Source: a virus. From it: a stretch of DNA of 64,000 bases. The stretch is taken from positions 124,001 to 188,000 of the IMG/VR virus record IMGVR_UViG_3300023278_003531, one strand, 5' to 3'. A program made the position numbers and the translations under genes. The stretch's first letter is position 1, and every line of letters starts with the position of its first letter. The notes under the pieces are model-generated. The model saw only the letters and a program-made list of their open reading frames with translations. It searched no databases and was not told the DNA's origin. This document shows positions 7,598 through 15,266 of the stretch, piece after piece.

Positions 7598-8301
7598 TTT
7601 TCTTTCCCCTTTGCCTGAAATTCTTTTTCAGTCATTGTGCCCTTCCTTAAATTACAACTTGGGCAGGTTAGTGCTATATTTTCTTTAGTGTTACTTCCAT
7701 TACGACTGAGTGGTGTTTTGTGATCTGCGTGATAATCTGTAGGTAGTTTGGTTCCACAATAATAACACCTATTGTTCTGTATTTTCAATAAATCTTCTAA
7801 ATCTCCAATTGTAAACCAATTACTTCTTCTACCCTTCCTACGACGCCTCAACAAACTATGAACTTTATAATATCCCAAAGTTCTAGATTTACCATGGGTA
7901 GTTACTGCTTCTAATTGTCCGCAGCCGCAACTTCTTGTTTTCCCAGATCTTAATGTTGCGCCTTTAGTGACGTGAATGTTTCCACAATCACAAAGGCATT
8001 TGAACCTCATGTTTCCCCACTTGTCTTGATGAGAAAATTCTAACACTTTCAACTTTCCAAAACGACCACCCTTACGTACAGGTTTAAGTTGTCTTTTGTG
8101 GGTAGACTCTGCGATGAAGCACCCACAACTTCTAGTGTGTCCTCCACGAAGAGATTGACCTAGGACCTTCTTTTCTTTTCCACAATCACAAATACAATCC
8201 CAGGTAGTTCTATTTGAAAGTTTAGAACTGGATAACCCCACAACCAGAAGTTTGCCAAAACGTTTTCCAGTATGATCGTATTTTAACGGTCTCTTACTCA
8301 T
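7594..8301 (-). CDS. HNH homing endonuclease with two zinc DNA-binding repeats
   Basis: 235 aa. Two N-terminal repeats of the form GxRFGKLxV...CxCDCG...LRxGxTRSCGC (residues about 10-65 and 78-130) are zinc-binding target-recognition modules. The C-terminus has the HNH nuclease: CYYCGTKL, YHADHKTPLSRNGSNTKEN and LTCPSCN. It follows the DnaX-like gene with an ATGA overlap, the usual position of a mobile endonuclease beside a replication gene. Confidence 0.88.
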   Translation of the reverse strand: MSKRPLKYDHTGKRFGKLLVVGLSSSKLSNRTTWDCICDCGKEKKVLGQSLRGGHTRSCGCFIAESTHKRQLKPVRKGGRFGKLKVLEFSHQDKWGNMRFKCLCDCGNIHVTKGATLRSGKTRSCGCGQLEAVTTHGKSRTLGYYKVHSLLRRRRKGRRSNWFTIGDLEDLLKIQNNRCYYCGTKLPTDYHADHKTPLSRNGSNTKENIALTCPSCNLRKGTMTEKEFQAKGKEK

Positions 8302-9269
8302 GTTATCAAAGACATTCTAATGATGCCCATTTCAAGCACCGACTTACTGTTAGGTGTGGCGGTGAAATTCCTCTCCACATCCAAACAAATGTTGAACAGG
8401 TTCTGCAGATGGTTCAAATCAAACACAGGGGCATGTTCTGGCAAATGCTGACGTGCGGGAGTCTTCATTCCAAAATTCTCGAGCGAAAAATAATACCACC
8501 ATTTACCCAAAGTCTGAATGATTACACGTGCGTCTTCTTTTTTCCTAAGGTTTCCCACCAGTTCCAAAGAGGTTGCGAGATCTGCAGCGTAAAGAGAACT
8601 GACCAAATCAAAGTAAACAGAAGCATTACTTTCAACATCTTCGCCTGAAAGATACTTTTGTAGAAGGGTGAGTCCGTCTCGAACACTTCCCTCAGCACGG
8701 ATTGCAACATCATGAATCACCTCACTCGATAGGCTAAGACCTTCCTTTTCAGATACCTGCTTGTAATACTCATTCAGGGTATCTGTATCTACATCCGTGA
8801 ATTCATACAAAGCACATCGAGACCTTACGGTCGGGATAAGCTTGTGCGGTTCCGTGGTGGACAGAATGAAGGTTGTATTGGGCGGTGGTTCTTCCAGGGT
8901 CTTGAGTAGGGCATTGAACGCGTTCTTAGAAAGCATGTGCGCTTCGTCAAGGATAATAACCTTGTGACCCTTACTGGAGTACCTAATTCCTTCAATCATC
9001 TCTCTCACGCTATCTACGCCTGTGTTAGACGCAGCGTCGACCTCACTTACCACCATTGACATCTCAGCTTCAGATAGTTCTGGATTGAGAAGTCTGGCTA
9101 CAATCCTGGCGGAGGTGGTCTTTCCACATCCTCTTGTACCGGCAAAGATAAGGGCGTGGCCAAGGGTACCCTTCGTCAGTGCGCTTTCTAATTGCTTTAC
9201 TGTCCCATCCTGGCCAATGACCTCAGAGAAATCCTGGGGTCTGTACTTAAGCGCTAATACATCGCTCAT
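8298..9269 (-). CDS. dnaX: DNA polymerase III gamma/tau-like clamp-loader ATPase
   Basis: 323 aa, AAA+ protein. KYRPQDFSEVIGQ box, Walker A GTRGCGKTT, Walker B VIILDEAHMLSKNAFNALLK, sensor 1 FILSTTEPHKL, SRC arginine finger (VRSRCALYEF) and sensor 2 SVRDGLTLLQK are all visible. It loads the sliding clamp with delta (HolA-like, same operon). The four-cysteine zinc module that DnaX carries between Walker A and B is absent: LLNPELSEAEMSMVVSEVDAAS replaces it. Only domains I-III are present; there is no tau extension. Confidence 0.92.
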   Translation of the reverse strand: MSDVLALKYRPQDFSEVIGQDGTVKQLESALTKGTLGHALIFAGTRGCGKTTSARIVARLLNPELSEAEMSMVVSEVDAASNTGVDSVREMIEGIRYSSKGHKVIILDEAHMLSKNAFNALLKTLEEPPPNTTFILSTTEPHKLIPTVRSRCALYEFTDVDTDTLNEYYKQVSEKEGLSLSSEVIHDVAIRAEGSVRDGLTLLQKYLSGEDVESNASVYFDLVSSLYAADLATSLELVGNLRKKEDARVIIQTLGKWWYYFSLENFGMKTPARQHLPEHAPVFDLNHLQNLFNICLDVERNFTATPNSKSVLEMGIIRMSLIT

Positions 9270-9291
9270 AGTTAAATCCTTTCCTTATGTT

Positions 9292-9525
9292 TTACTCCAA
9301 CAGACCTAAAGCTGCCTTTACCTTGTCGTTATGTGTGTAGTCCTCGGGATCAACCTTCCAGTTACCCTTCATCCGATGACGTCCCCAATGGGCGCCGCAA
9401 TCATCACAGATGAACCAACGGGTGTCGGGCATCATTCTTAAGAACCGATAATCTGAGGGCGCGTCCGTCATTGAGGCGTCGCAGCACTTTGAACGGATGT
9501 CCTCGTAACTTCTTTCCTCTGCCAT
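9292..9525 (-). CDS. small zinc-binding protein, 77 aa
   Basis: A CC pair (SKCCDASM) and a CDDC pair (ICDDCGAHWGRH) can form a zinc ribbon. No family name recognised. Strong SD (AAGGAGAACA) and close spacing to the DnaX-like gene. Confidence 0.75.
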   Translation of the reverse strand: MAEERSYEDIRSKCCDASMTDAPSDYRFLRMMPDTRWFICDDCGAHWGRHRMKGNWKVDPEDYTHNDKVKAALGLLE

Positions 9526-9660
9526 GTTGTTCTCCTTAAAACGTAATTTTAGCTAGGTTTATTTGTAGCACACTTTGATGTAGGTACACCAATAGAGAAG
9601 AGTGTTATAGGTAACTCTGTAATGTAAACAGTGAGGGCCTCTAACGAGACCTTTATACTA

Positions 9661-9927
9661 TCACTGTCGATTGTGTCGCCCATTTATAATATTCCTCAAT
9701 CTGCGAAGCTTGAAAGGCCATCTGTCTTTTAGTATCCGGGTACATTGTTCTCGACTAACGGCAGAATACACATCTCCGCCTAAGAGTCTAATAATTATCT
9801 TCAGTCGCTCTCGTACTATATAAACACCAACTTCAGAAAGGTGCTTTTTATTTACGAGATTGATTACAACACTGATGGACTTATGCAGTCGCTTCTTCTC
9901 TACCGGTGTGAGAGTTTTGTAGAGCAT
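9661..9927 (-). CDS. small basic helical protein, 88 aa
   Basis: Basic protein (TPVEKKRLHKSISVVINLVNKKH...RILKDRWPFKLRRLRNIIN) with no recognised domain; the C-terminus could bind nucleic acid. ATG has SD GGAGGAG and lies 47 nt inside the 3' end of the aldolase gene. Confidence 0.65.
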   Translation of the reverse strand: MLYKTLTPVEKKRLHKSISVVINLVNKKHLSEVGVYIVRERLKIIIRLLGGDVYSAVSREQCTRILKDRWPFKLRRLRNIINGRHNRQ

Positions 9928-10600
9928 TAAACTCCTCCATTATCTTCACACCTGCACTAGTTCCTAGCCTGTCTGCTCCCGCTTCAATCATCGCCAGTGC
10001 GGTATCCAAATCACTTATACCCGCCGAGGCTTTGATCAGGGGGCGAGAAGCATTGCCCCTTAGTTCTGACCAACGCGCAACATCTTCTACCTGGGCTCCG
10101 GCACTGCCGAACCCGGTGGAAGTTTTAATGTAGTCTATGTGCGGCGCGTAGTCCTTGATATAATGGAAAATGGTATCCTTTTCTTTCTCGGTCAGATAGC
10201 AAGTCTCCACGATACATTTTAACGTTCCTCCAGCATTGGAAGCAGTTTTGCCCATCAACTGGAGTTCTTTAATTATAAGATCAAACTTCTTGTTTTTCAA
10301 TTCACCATAGTTCAGAACAAAGTCAATCTCGTCAATCCCACGCCCAAAGAAATAACGTGCCTCTTCCACCTTAAGTTGGAGAGGGATGTTGCCGTGGGGA
10401 AATCCTACAACTGTACATACTTTGATGTGTGAATAACCTGTTGTATTTAACACCTGTCTAGCAGGCACTGCCATATATGGAGATAAACAGATTGCTGCGA
10501 ATTCATATTCAATTGCTTCGTCCAGCAATTTCTCGAACTGTTCTTCAGTGGCATTCGGCTTGAGAAGCGAATGATCTATGTAAGTATTAAGAGGTCTCAT
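9881..10600 (-). CDS. deoC: deoxyribose-phosphate aldolase
   Basis: 239 aa from the ATG at 10600 (MRPLNTYIDHSLLKP). An ATG 24 nt further upstream is possible but sits deeper in the preceding gene. DeoC features: DEIDFVLNYG, Schiff-base lysine in YIKTSTGFG, IKASAGI and GADRLGTSAG. It splits 2-deoxyribose-5-phosphate to glyceraldehyde-3-phosphate and acetaldehyde, or runs in reverse. In the operon with Ndk, nucleotidase and deoxyribosyltransferase-like genes it points to deoxynucleoside recycling. Confidence 0.95.
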   Translation of the reverse strand: MRPLNTYIDHSLLKPNATEEQFEKLLDEAIEYEFAAICLSPYMAVPARQVLNTTGYSHIKVCTVVGFPHGNIPLQLKVEEARYFFGRGIDEIDFVLNYGELKNKKFDLIIKELQLMGKTASNAGGTLKCIVETCYLTEKEKDTIFHYIKDYAPHIDYIKTSTGFGSAGAQVEDVARWSELRGNASRPLIKASAGISDLDTALAMIEAGADRLGTSAGVKIMEEFNALQNSHTGREEATA

Positions 10601-10868
10601 TACGTCTCTCTTTTTCTTTTTCAATGGCTTGATTGAATACCGTAGATGCTCTATCTAAATGTTCATCGGTCCAATACTGGAGAAAGAATACCTGGTTCCC
10701 AAATAAGAGAGCAGTGCCTGCCCCCTCGACGTCGTAAAAATCAAAACCAAGTTCCTCTCCCCGTTCCTGGGTAAAAGTAAAACCTTTCTCCGTAGTAGTA
10801 ACCTTATTACCATCAGAATCAACATCACCTACTACATAAGTGCCCTTGCTTTCTATAATGTGCGTCAT
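10587..10868 (-). CDS. hypothetical protein, 93 aa
   Basis: Beta-rich N-terminus (GTYVVGDVDSDGNKVTTTEKGFTF) and a helical, highly charged C-terminus (FNQAIEKEKERRNETS). No recognised family. Its 3' end overlaps the aldolase start by 14 nt. Confidence 0.7.
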   Translation of the reverse strand: MTHIIESKGTYVVGDVDSDGNKVTTTEKGFTFTQERGEELGFDFYDVEGAGTALLFGNQVFFLQYWTDEHLDRASTVFNQAIEKEKERRNETS

Positions 10869-10883
10869 TTTTAATCCCTTTCA

Positions 10884-11255
10884 TTAAAATACTTCATGTC
10901 CCATTTCTCTTATGAAGTGTATGATATCATCCTCTAAATCATCAAAGGCGGGTCCGTGATCCCATTCTTTCAAATGGGCCAGTTCGTGCGACAACGTTGA
11001 TAATATAGTCTTACTCGATAGCGCTATGCGCGGTTTGTTTAACTGGTGTAATCGAATATATAAAATCTTTTCGTTACAATTCCTTTCGTCAATATGTTTA
11101 GCACCAATACATTTTTTACAGGGCCAGCAAATACCGTAATACTGGGCTAATTTCTTAGTTTCTGGCACGATCTTTCCATAGGTCATTCCGAAATGTGCAC
11201 ATACCTTATCCGCAATTTCGTGCATGTCTTTCCATAGAATGATACTATTTGTCAT
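10884..11255 (-). CDS. SprT-like zinc metalloprotease domain protein
   Basis: 123 aa. HELAHLKEWDHGPAFDDL contains HExxH plus the downstream His of SprT/Wss1-type zincins. An upstream cysteine group (CWPCKKC...RNC) may bind a structural zinc. Relatives cleave DNA-bound proteins during repair. Shorter than bacterial SprT (about 165 aa). Confidence 0.75.
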   Translation of the reverse strand: MTNSIILWKDMHEIADKVCAHFGMTYGKIVPETKKLAQYYGICWPCKKCIGAKHIDERNCNEKILYIRLHQLNKPRIALSSKTILSTLSHELAHLKEWDHGPAFDDLEDDIIHFIREMGHEVF

Positions 11256-11304
11256 TTAGGTAGATCACCTCCAGCGTATTTGTTTATCTCCTATAGGTAA
11301 ATTC

Positions 11305-11781
11305 TCAGACTGCGAATTTTTCGTCATTGGCTTGTTCCACGCGGCGGGCCATAGTAATCTCTCTATCAAAGAAGAATCTAATCTCTCTATCAACATCTAC
11401 ATCGTTAGCGCTGCCGTGTATTGCGTTTAGAGTAATGTTATTGTGATCCCCGAAGTCGTGTCGTATAGTCCCAGCCGTTGCCTCTGCGGGATGTGTCGCA
11501 CCAATTAATTCCCGAAACTCACTAATACCGTCGTGTTTCATTATTACCATTGGCCATACCGGACCCGCACATATAGTGGTGATCAGGTTAGGAAAGAAAT
11601 CCTTATCCTTGTGCTCTTCATAGAAGAACTCCGCGCCCTCCTTGTGAATCTGAACTGATTTGACAATCAATATTGCAAATCCAGCATCTTCGATTCTGGA
11701 AATAATCTCACCCACTTTTCTGGCTCTAACGGCGTGGGGCTTAATCATCCCCAATGTTATGTGATCTACGGTCTCATTCAT
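11305..11781 (-). CDS. ndk: nucleoside diphosphate kinase
   Basis: 158 aa. TLGMIKPHAVRARKVGEII, GATHPAEATAGTIRHDFG and the active-site histidine in NAIHGSANDVDVDREI match NDK, which equilibrates NDPs and NTPs. Slightly longer than the usual 140-150 aa, with an extended C-terminus. The conserved Asp after HGS is Ala here. The stop of the 85-aa gene upstream overlaps the start by 4 nt. Confidence 0.93.
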   Translation of the reverse strand: MNETVDHITLGMIKPHAVRARKVGEIISRIEDAGFAILIVKSVQIHKEGAEFFYEEHKDKDFFPNLITTICAGPVWPMVIMKHDGISEFRELIGATHPAEATAGTIRHDFGDHNNITLNAIHGSANDVDVDREIRFFFDREITMARRVEQANDEKFAV

Positions 11782-12035
11782 TTTGTACGCACCCTAACTC
11801 TGACTTTCCACCCTTCATCCGAGGAGCCCCTCTCCCAGGTACTATCAGGATAGAATATTTTCATTACGTGGATAATATAGTTCCAGTTGTTCTCAGTGTT
11901 GGGCATACCACCATTGAGAAGTAATTCTTTCGCGCTCCAAGTCCCAGCACGCCATTGACCTGCGTTCTCTCCCTCCGTTGATAGGAGAGTATCAATTCCT
12001 CTTACTAAACTTTCATGTTCTTGGACGGTAGGCAT
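11778..12035 (-). CDS. hypothetical protein, 85 aa
   Basis: Contains WSAKELLLNGGMPNTENNWNYIIHVMKIFYPDS, an alpha-helical unit seen here without a recognised family, and a basic end VRVRVRTK. Coupled on both sides by overlapping start/stop codons. Confidence 0.7.
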   Translation of the reverse strand: MPTVQEHESLVRGIDTLLSTEGENAGQWRAGTWSAKELLLNGGMPNTENNWNYIIHVMKIFYPDSTWERGSSDEGWKVRVRVRTK

Positions 12036-12547
12036 TAGTCCCAGGCCTCGTATATTAGTTTCTCGATCTTATCTCTGTAATTTCTCATTAAATACATCTC
12101 AAATAGCATTCTCTCCCAGAGATCGGGATTACTGATTCCCAGATACTTATCCCTTTCCAGGGCAAGTTTTATCTTGATCACGTTGGTTAGTTGATGTCGC
12201 CAGACAAAGAATTCTAGATATGCGGTATCTAAAGTTGAGATTTGTGCCGCATTTCCTTCGTCCAGCGAAGAGCCTGCGGTCAATTCCCATAAGCGCTCAC
12301 AGCGCGCGTTTCGATCTCTAAGCTCTTTTATATTGGATGCGTCACCCCCTTCCACTATGAAACGCATAAAAGCACTGTCCATCGCAATTACACAGCTTCT
12401 GGCGGACATTAGAGACGTGTGATAGGTAAATCTTTGTTCGTTCCGCGCCATTTCCTCAGTAAGGGTATCCACACCACTCCTGTACTCTAATCCCAAAGCT
12501 CCCAGTAAAACTACAAGCACGAGTAATACAGAAAGCACTATTCGCAT
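12035..12547 (-). CDS. membrane-anchored helical protein, 170 aa
   Basis: One N-terminal membrane helix (IVLSVLLVLVVLLGALGL, residues 3-20) and a long helical periplasmic part with SARSCVIAMDSAFMRFIVEGG. The shape resembles four-helix sensor or ligand-binding modules but no signalling domain follows. Function unknown; start and stop overlap both neighbours by one base. Confidence 0.7.
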   Translation of the reverse strand: MRIVLSVLLVLVVLLGALGLEYRSGVDTLTEEMARNEQRFTYHTSLMSARSCVIAMDSAFMRFIVEGGDASNIKELRDRNARCERLWELTAGSSLDEGNAAQISTLDTAYLEFFVWRHQLTNVIKIKLALERDKYLGISNPDLWERMLFEMYLMRNYRDKIEKLIYEAWD

Positions 12548-12855
12548 CAGAACCTCCCAATATTAAGCAGTTGTGGTTTCTCTTCCTCCATATCTTTTAA
12601 TGTTCGATTAAGTCCCTCTACTAGTGTCTTGACTTCTTCCAAAGGTACAGAAACTATGGTAGTAAGTCTTGCGATTTCACTACCAAAATGATCTTTGATT
12701 CTCTTCTTATCGGCGGTCATGGTGTCAGGATCTTCCTTTTGAAATGACACATAGACCTCGCCCTCACCACTAATACCAATGAAATTACAACCAGGACATT
12801 CTACCTCTATGAAATCCCCCAAACGCTTCTGAACAGGATCATTTTTTGAGTTCAT
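12547..12855 (-). CDS. hypothetical protein, 102 aa
   Basis: Contains VECPGCNF, one half of a zinc site, then a beta region (GEGEVYVSFQKED) and a coiled C-terminus (VPLEEVKTLVEGLNRTLKDMEEE). No family recognised. Its ATG lies inside the end of the 55-aa gene upstream. Confidence 0.65.
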   Translation of the reverse strand: MNSKNDPVQKRLGDFIEVECPGCNFIGISGEGEVYVSFQKEDPDTMTADKKRIKDHFGSEIARLTTIVSVPLEEVKTLVEGLNRTLKDMEEEKPQLLNIGRF

Positions 12856-13006
12856 CTAGCTCCCTCCATCTGAAATAGAAATCAGACATTGATGTGTGGA
12901 TCCAAAGAGCCGCGCCCGGATTCTTCTCTACCGTAGATTTAACTAGTTCCAGCAGCATCATCTTTGTTATATAGTCGAGCATTGGGGGTTTATCTTTAGG
13001 AGCCAT
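12839..13006 (-). CDS. small helical protein, 55 aa (paralogue of the next gene upstream)
   Basis: Begins MAPKDKPPMLDYITKMML and contains AALWIHTSMSDF. The pattern PML-x-Y followed about 25-28 residues later by A-x-W-x-IH is shared with the adjacent 50-aa ORF, so the two look like tandem paralogues. Start preceded by an AT-rich stretch with no clear SD; coupling is likely (11-nt overlap). Confidence 0.55.
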   Translation of the reverse strand: MAPKDKPPMLDYITKMMLLELVKSTVEKNPGAALWIHTSMSDFYFRWRELDELKK

Positions 13007-13148
13007 TATTATTATAAACTTCTTCTGTTTTATTTACCATGTGGATTAACCAAACAGCCTCTATCATGCAGGCGTTCATATCCTCAAGGGGAATTGAATG
13101 GTCATCTAGTACCTCTCGCATATATTTTAGCATTGGTAGTTGGGCCAT
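12996..13148 (-). CDS. small helical protein, 50 aa (paralogue of the 55-aa neighbour)
   Basis: MAQLPMLKYMREVL...EAVWLIHMVNK. SD GGAGGA lies 8 nt before the ATG, inside the 3' end of the uracil-DNA glycosylase gene. Function unknown. Confidence 0.6.
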   Translation of the reverse strand: MAQLPMLKYMREVLDDHSIPLEDMNACMIEAVWLIHMVNKTEEVYNNNGS

Positions 13149-13710
13149 AAGCTATCCTCCTCGCCTCTTCCAGATCGTATAGAAAATCCTCTTCGATCTT
13201 CGTATTTCGGTTACGTAATACGTAGGACGGATGGTATATAATGGAAACTAAGATATCCTCATCAAACGGTAGGGGTTCTACCCTCCCGCGCTCCTTGGTG
13301 ATCTTGATCTTGCGCCCAAGGAGATGGCTTGCTGATATTCTACCTAATGTTACTATAAGTTTAGGTTTCAGCACAGATACCTGGTCTTTCAACCAAGGCA
13401 TACATGCCTCTACTTCTACTGGTAAGGGATCACGATTATCAGGAGGACGGCACTTGACGATATTAGTAATGAATACATCACTCCTATCTAATCCAACCTT
13501 CCTCAGAGATTCGGTCAGTATTTGACCGGATCTCCCCACGAAAGGTTCCCCTTGGTTATCTTCATTTTCTCCAGGTGCTTCCCCCACTATCATTATTCCC
13601 CTCGAAAGGAGGTTGGTACCGGGAATGGGACTCCTGCACGTTTTGTGCAGATCACATTTGGTACATAGTAGGATCTCAGAACTACAAATACTGACCATGT
13701 CCTTCACCAT
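13102..13710 (-). CDS. uracil-DNA glycosylase, family 4 (Fe-S)
   Basis: 202 aa. Motif A GEAPGENEDNQGEPFVGRSG, motif B region HPSYVLRNR, and the Fe-S cysteines (CTKCDL, CRPP, EACMPWL) are typical of family 4 UDG, which removes uracil from DNA. The N-terminal half matches the UdgA/Udg4 pattern. Its context with dNTP enzymes suggests protection of phage DNA from uracil. Confidence 0.92.
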   Translation of the reverse strand: MVKDMVSICSSEILLCTKCDLHKTCRSPIPGTNLLSRGIMIVGEAPGENEDNQGEPFVGRSGQILTESLRKVGLDRSDVFITNIVKCRPPDNRDPLPVEVEACMPWLKDQVSVLKPKLIVTLGRISASHLLGRKIKITKERGRVEPLPFDEDILVSIIYHPSYVLRNRNTKIEEDFLYDLEEARRIAYGPTTNAKIYARGTR

Positions 13711-13996
13711 TTACTTCCTCTCCACTCACCGTAGTGGGTGTTCTCTTTCCTCCCATCATGGAAGGATCCATTTGCATCCCCATGGGCATCCCCTCCATTC
13801 CAGGCATTCTGTCGAACATCGAAGGATCAACTTCTCCGCTGTCCATCATGTTCTTTAGATTTTCTTCATATTTTTTCTGGATTCGCCGGACATACCACGT
13901 GCCAAAAGTTACGCTTATCAATTGAAGCAAAATGTTGCCTAATACGAACGCAGCCAAAACCGACCAGAATATTTCCCAACTAAAACCAAAGAGCAT
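13682..13996 (-). CDS. single-pass membrane protein with Met-rich tail, 104 aa
   Basis: Membrane helix near residues 7-33 (FWSVLAAFVLGNILLQLISVTFG), a charged helix (YVRRIQKKYEENLKNMM), then a methionine-rich stretch PGMEGMPMGMQMDPSMMGG. Met-rich tails can bind Cu(I), but none of the usual partners is nearby. First gene after a consensus promoter, with SD AGGAGAC. Confidence 0.7.
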   Translation of the reverse strand: MLFGFSWEIFWSVLAAFVLGNILLQLISVTFGTWYVRRIQKKYEENLKNMMDSGEVDPSMFDRMPGMEGMPMGMQMDPSMMGGKRTPTTVSGEEVNGEGHGQYL

Positions 13997-14017
13997 TTAT
14001 GGTCTCCTTTATATTCA

Positions 14018-14046
14018 ATTATATTTATTTTGGGGGGTGATGTCAA
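14018..14046 (-). promoter_or_regulatory. consensus sigma70 promoter
   Basis: Minus strand: TTGACA (14046-14041), exactly 17 nt, TATAAT (14023-14018). Both hexamers are perfect. It lies 22 nt upstream of the ATG of the Met-rich membrane protein and should drive the operon that contains the glycosylase and nucleotide genes. Confidence 0.85.
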
Positions 14047-14117
14047 GTCGTTGGTCCTTCCTGACTTAAGTATTGAATTTTTTTTTTAGCGTTTCGAAAT
14101 CCGACTTCCCCTTTGTG

Positions 14118-14252
14118 TTATCTTATCCGTCTGTATTCCCTCTTAAATACATTCAGTTTCAATAAGGTTTTCCGTGATACGCCTGCTCGCTGTCGATCGG
14201 AAAATTCTTCCCATAGTTTATCTTCCGATCTCGTCACCCCCGCATCCCCCAC
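14118..14252 (-). CDS. small protein, 44 aa (GTG start)
   Basis: Reading frame MGDAGVTRSEDKLWEEFSDR...KLNVFKREYRRIR looks protein-like: charged and helical. GTG chosen because GAGAGG lies 8 nt upstream. Basic C-terminal helix. No family recognised. Confidence 0.4.
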   Translation of the reverse strand: MGDAGVTRSEDKLWEEFSDRQRAGVSRKTLLKLNVFKREYRRIR

Positions 14253-14437
14253 ACCCAATTCCTCTCTCAGAGCTGCTCACTCTCTTGGTTTCTAAAGACT
14301 GGACTCTCTAACCCATATGGTATTCCCTCTTATGGAGAAGGTATAGATCAGTGGGTGATCCTCTCTCTAAAGGATCTACACTTGCCCCATCAGATTATTT
14401 GATACCCGCGCGATAATATTAGGTTTTTACACCCTTT

Positions 14438-14686
14438 TTACCGCCCACCTTGTCCGCAACCGAGATGCTTGTTTCTCCGGTTCCTAGCATGCGATGTTGT
14501 CCGGGGCGCTCCCGCATCATAGGGACTCGCTACGCTTCGTCCCGGGGAGCCATTGGGAGGAGGATACACCTTCTCCCATTTCGCCTGATCTTCTCTGTCT
14601 CTCTTCTCCATCCTGAAAATTATATCCTCAAGAACCTCTACCCGTTGCTCCAGAATTTCCATTCTCGACTTCGATGATGCTGGCAT
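14438..14686 (-). CDS. coiled-coil protein, 82 aa
   Basis: Heptad-like helix MEILEQRVEVLEDIIFRMEKRD (residues 9-30) followed by a Pro/Gly/basic tail that is probably disordered. Function unknown; follows the 99-aa gene by 3 nt. Confidence 0.65.
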   Translation of the reverse strand: MPASSKSRMEILEQRVEVLEDIIFRMEKRDREDQAKWEKVYPPPNGSPGRSVASPYDAGAPRTTSHARNRRNKHLGCGQGGR

Positions 14687-14689
14687 ATT

Positions 14690-14989
14690 TTAATCCTCCG
14701 CCATTTTGTTCATGACTTCGTAGGCCACTTCGGTACAAACCTCAGCTACGGTTTCCATCTCCTCATCAGTTAGGGGATGAAGCTCTTTCATGTTCTTCAT
14801 CAAAACTCTCCTGACAACACCTGCGATCTCGCCTGGGGTTAATTCAGAAACTGGCAAGTAGCCAATTTCTTCTCGGGCCAGGAGAATTTTCTCTTCTATT
14901 GTAATCTGCTCGAGGTCTTCCATTGAATACTCATCTGGATTGTTTAATTCCGGTCTCATGCTCTTTGGTTCCTCTTCGTTGTTTAACAT
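14690..14989 (-). CDS. acidic helical protein, 99 aa
   Basis: Acidic protein (YSMEDLEQITIEEKILLAREEIG...LTDEEMETVAEVCTEVAYEVMNKMAED), all helical. No family recognised. ATG has an SD-like AAAGGAAAAG. Confidence 0.65.
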   Translation of the reverse strand: MLNNEEEPKSMRPELNNPDEYSMEDLEQITIEEKILLAREEIGYLPVSELTPGEIAGVVRRVLMKNMKELHPLTDEEMETVAEVCTEVAYEVMNKMAED

Positions 14990-15061
14990 TTCTTTTCCTT
15001 TTCTCGTAAGCGGATAATTTTATTTGCCGCCTCCAAAAATTCTGCTAAGTGCGGGTAATTA

Positions 15062-15226
15062 CTAACTATCTCTACTTAGAAATTCCTCAATTGCCTTATG
15101 TACCCTCTCTTCTGCTTCTAAGATAATACGATGGCGTTCTTCCTCAGCCTTCTTCAGTTTTTCTACAATTTCGAAACAAATGCTTCCATTGATTGGAGTA
15201 TCATCCGTATTTATTCCGATGGACAT
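15062..15226 (-). CDS. small coiled protein, 54 aa
   Basis: Start at 15226 chosen for its SD (GAGGGAGA); the longer frame would run into the neighbouring LamG gene. Sequence MSIGINTDDTPINGS then a charged helix (EIVEKLKKAEEERHRIILEA). Unknown function. Confidence 0.6.
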   Translation of the reverse strand: MSIGINTDDTPINGSICFEIVEKLKKAEEERHRIILEAEERVHKAIEEFLSRDS

Positions 15227-15266
15227 AGTATCTCCCTCTAACTGTTTATTTGTGCTGCGGGAATCA

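Noticed and set aside
9636-9651. Terminator in the 9.5-9.66 kb gap
   Set aside because: GGCCTC/GAGACC has a mismatch and a poor U-run, and is oriented for the plus strand where no gene ends.
15000-15060. Minus-strand frame with helical end IIRLREKEKKC
   Set aside because: Protein-like but no start codon after the previous stop; not called as a gene, only noted among orphan frames.
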